From Alphaproteobacteria bacterium (GTDB lineage: Bacteria > Pseudomonadota > Alphaproteobacteria > Rhizobiales > Aestuariivirgaceae), in the NCBI GenBank assembly GCA_005884715.1, contig VAZZ01000125.1, positions 1 through 6,329 of the forward strand: a stretch of 6,329 bases of DNA. Reading direction: 5' to 3'. Below the pieces are notes generated by a model. The model saw nothing but the letters and a program-made list of their open reading frames with translations. It ran no database searches and was not told the origin of the DNA. Both the position numbers and the translations under genes were made by a program. Position 1 is the first letter of the stretch. The number at the start of each line of letters is the position of its first letter. Positions 5,793 to 6,329 of the stretch are shown one piece after another.

Positions 5793-5901
5793 CCTCATGC
5801 TGAGGTGCGAGCGGAGCGAGCCTCGAAGCATCCATCAGGATAGAGCGAGTCTGTTGCTACAGACCCTTCGAGGGCCGCTTCGCGGCCACCTCAGGGTGAG
5901 G
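5793..5901. repeat. Composite intergenic palindromic repeat (CCTCAT...GAGG family)
   Basis: The outer arms CCTCATGCTGAGGTG (5793-5807) and CACCTCAGGGTGAGG (5887-5901) are inverted with 13 of 15 matches. Inside them CCTCGAAG (5821-5828) and CTTCGAGG (5866-5873) pair perfectly, and a hairpin GGCCGC-TTC-GCGGCC (5873-5887) sits next to the right arm. The element lies between the end of purH and the start of the kinase gene. It could separate their transcription. It resembles a repeat common in Hyphomicrobiales intergenic regions, by memory only. The remaining 213-bp gap shows no gene. Confidence 0.75.
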
Positions 5902-5977
5902 GTGATGGGCCGAACCAAACTCATCAGGCTTTAGCGCATTTTAGGCCAGGTGCGCATGAAATTCGCGAACGGAAATT

Positions 5978-6329
5978 TCAATGCCTGAAGTGGCGCAAGC
6001 CGGTGAACACCATGGCGAGGCCCCGCTCATCCGCCGCCTTGATCACGTCTCCATCGCGCAGCGAGCCGCCGGGCTGGATGACGGCCGTAACACCCGCTTC
6101 CGCCGCAGCGATGAGACCGTCGGCGAAGGGGAAGAAGGCATCGGAGGCAACGACGGCACCCTTGGCCAAGGGTTCGGCCTTGCCGGCGGCTTTCGCGGCT
6201 TGCGCACTTTTTGCCGCGGCGATTCGGGTCGAATCGACACGCGACATCTGTCCGGCACCGATGCCGACCGTAGCACCCCCCTTCGCATAGACGATCGCAT
6301 TCGACTTCACGTGCTTTGCCACCGTGAAG
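5978..6329 (-). CDS. purH: Bifunctional AICAR transformylase / IMP cyclohydrolase PurH (C-terminal part, 5' end outside window)
   Basis: PurH performs the last two steps of purine synthesis in the cytoplasm, formylating AICAR and closing the ring to IMP. About 117 codons are present and the frame is open to the right edge. The visible part is the end of the transformylase domain: VAKHVKSNAIVYAKGGATVG, then GIGAGQMSRVDSTRIAA, the KGAVVASDAFFPFADG motif, IQPGGSLRDGDVI and the end VFTGLRHFRH. These are classic PurH signatures, including the Lys-His of AKHVKSN, where the family's catalytic Lys-His pair lies. Part of a nearby strand reads DAFFPF, which lines the folate/AICAR site in known structures. 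The stop is TGA. It is followed by the composite repeat and then the kinase gene on the same strand, 213 bp away, so they probably do not share an operon. Confidence 0.96.
   Translation of the reverse strand, partial: FTVAKHVKSNAIVYAKGGATVGIGAGQMSRVDSTRIAAAKSAQAAKAAGKAEPLAKGAVVASDAFFPFADGLIAAAEAGVTAVIQPGGSLRDGDVIKAADERGLAMVFTGLRHFRH

Noticed and set aside
5938..5966. Kinase promoter with TAAAAT as -10 on the minus strand (5938-5943)
   Set aside because: The -10 is good but I find no acceptable -35 at normal spacing, so I do not list it as a feature.
5934..5980. Small inverted repeats near the purH stop (GCGCA/TGCGC and TGAAATT/AATTTCA) as terminator
   Set aside because: Stems are short, one overlaps the stop codon, and no T-tract follows on the minus strand.

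Overview
The window looks like chromosomal DNA of an alphaproteobacterium, most likely Hyphomicrobiales (Rhizobiales). The evidence is high GC with GC-rich third positions, a RegB/ActS-type redox kinase beside an ActR/RegA-type regulator, an MmcB-family DNA repair protein, and GC-rich palindromic intergenic repeats of the kind common in that group. This assignment is by recognition, not by a search.

Layout from left to right. (1) Positions 1-371 (+) hold the 3' end of a TRAP-transporter solute-binding protein gene (DctP/TakP-like). (2) A 230-bp convergent gap carries two inverted copies of one double-hairpin repeat. (3) Positions 602-3108 (-) hold the TRAP membrane genes in the order dctQ (small permease) then dctM (long, 643-residue permease); they are 17 bp apart and convergent with the binding-protein gene. 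(4) A 129-bp divergent promoter region carries a perfect 8-bp inverted repeat spaced by two helical turns. (5) Positions 3238-3693 (+) hold mmcB. (6) A 129-bp convergent gap is filled by a second repeat family. (7) Positions 3823-4324 (-) hold an actR/regA response-regulator gene broken by a frameshifting internal deletion. (8) Positions 4376-5764 (-) hold the intact regB/actS histidine kinase, upstream of the regulator and on the same strand. (9) A 213-bp gap carries a third, composite repeat. (10) Positions 5978-6329 (-) hold the 3' end of purH.

How the genes work together. DctP, DctQ and DctM would form a sodium- or proton-driven uptake system for an organic acid; the exact substrate cannot be read from the sequence. 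RegB/ActS normally senses the quinone pool and redox state and phosphorylates ActR/RegA. Here the kinase keeps every hallmark (phospho-accepting His227, redox Cys267, quinone-site motif GGLQNPF). The regulator has lost about 14 codons around its phospho-accepting Asp, apparently by deletion between 8-bp direct repeats, so the pathway is probably cut or rewired.

The strongest leads are the broken redox regulator, the split and convergent TRAP locus, and the inverted repeat between dctQ and mmcB. I see no convincing new defence system, mobile element, CRISPR array or RNA gene. No gene-free stretch exceeds 300 bases.
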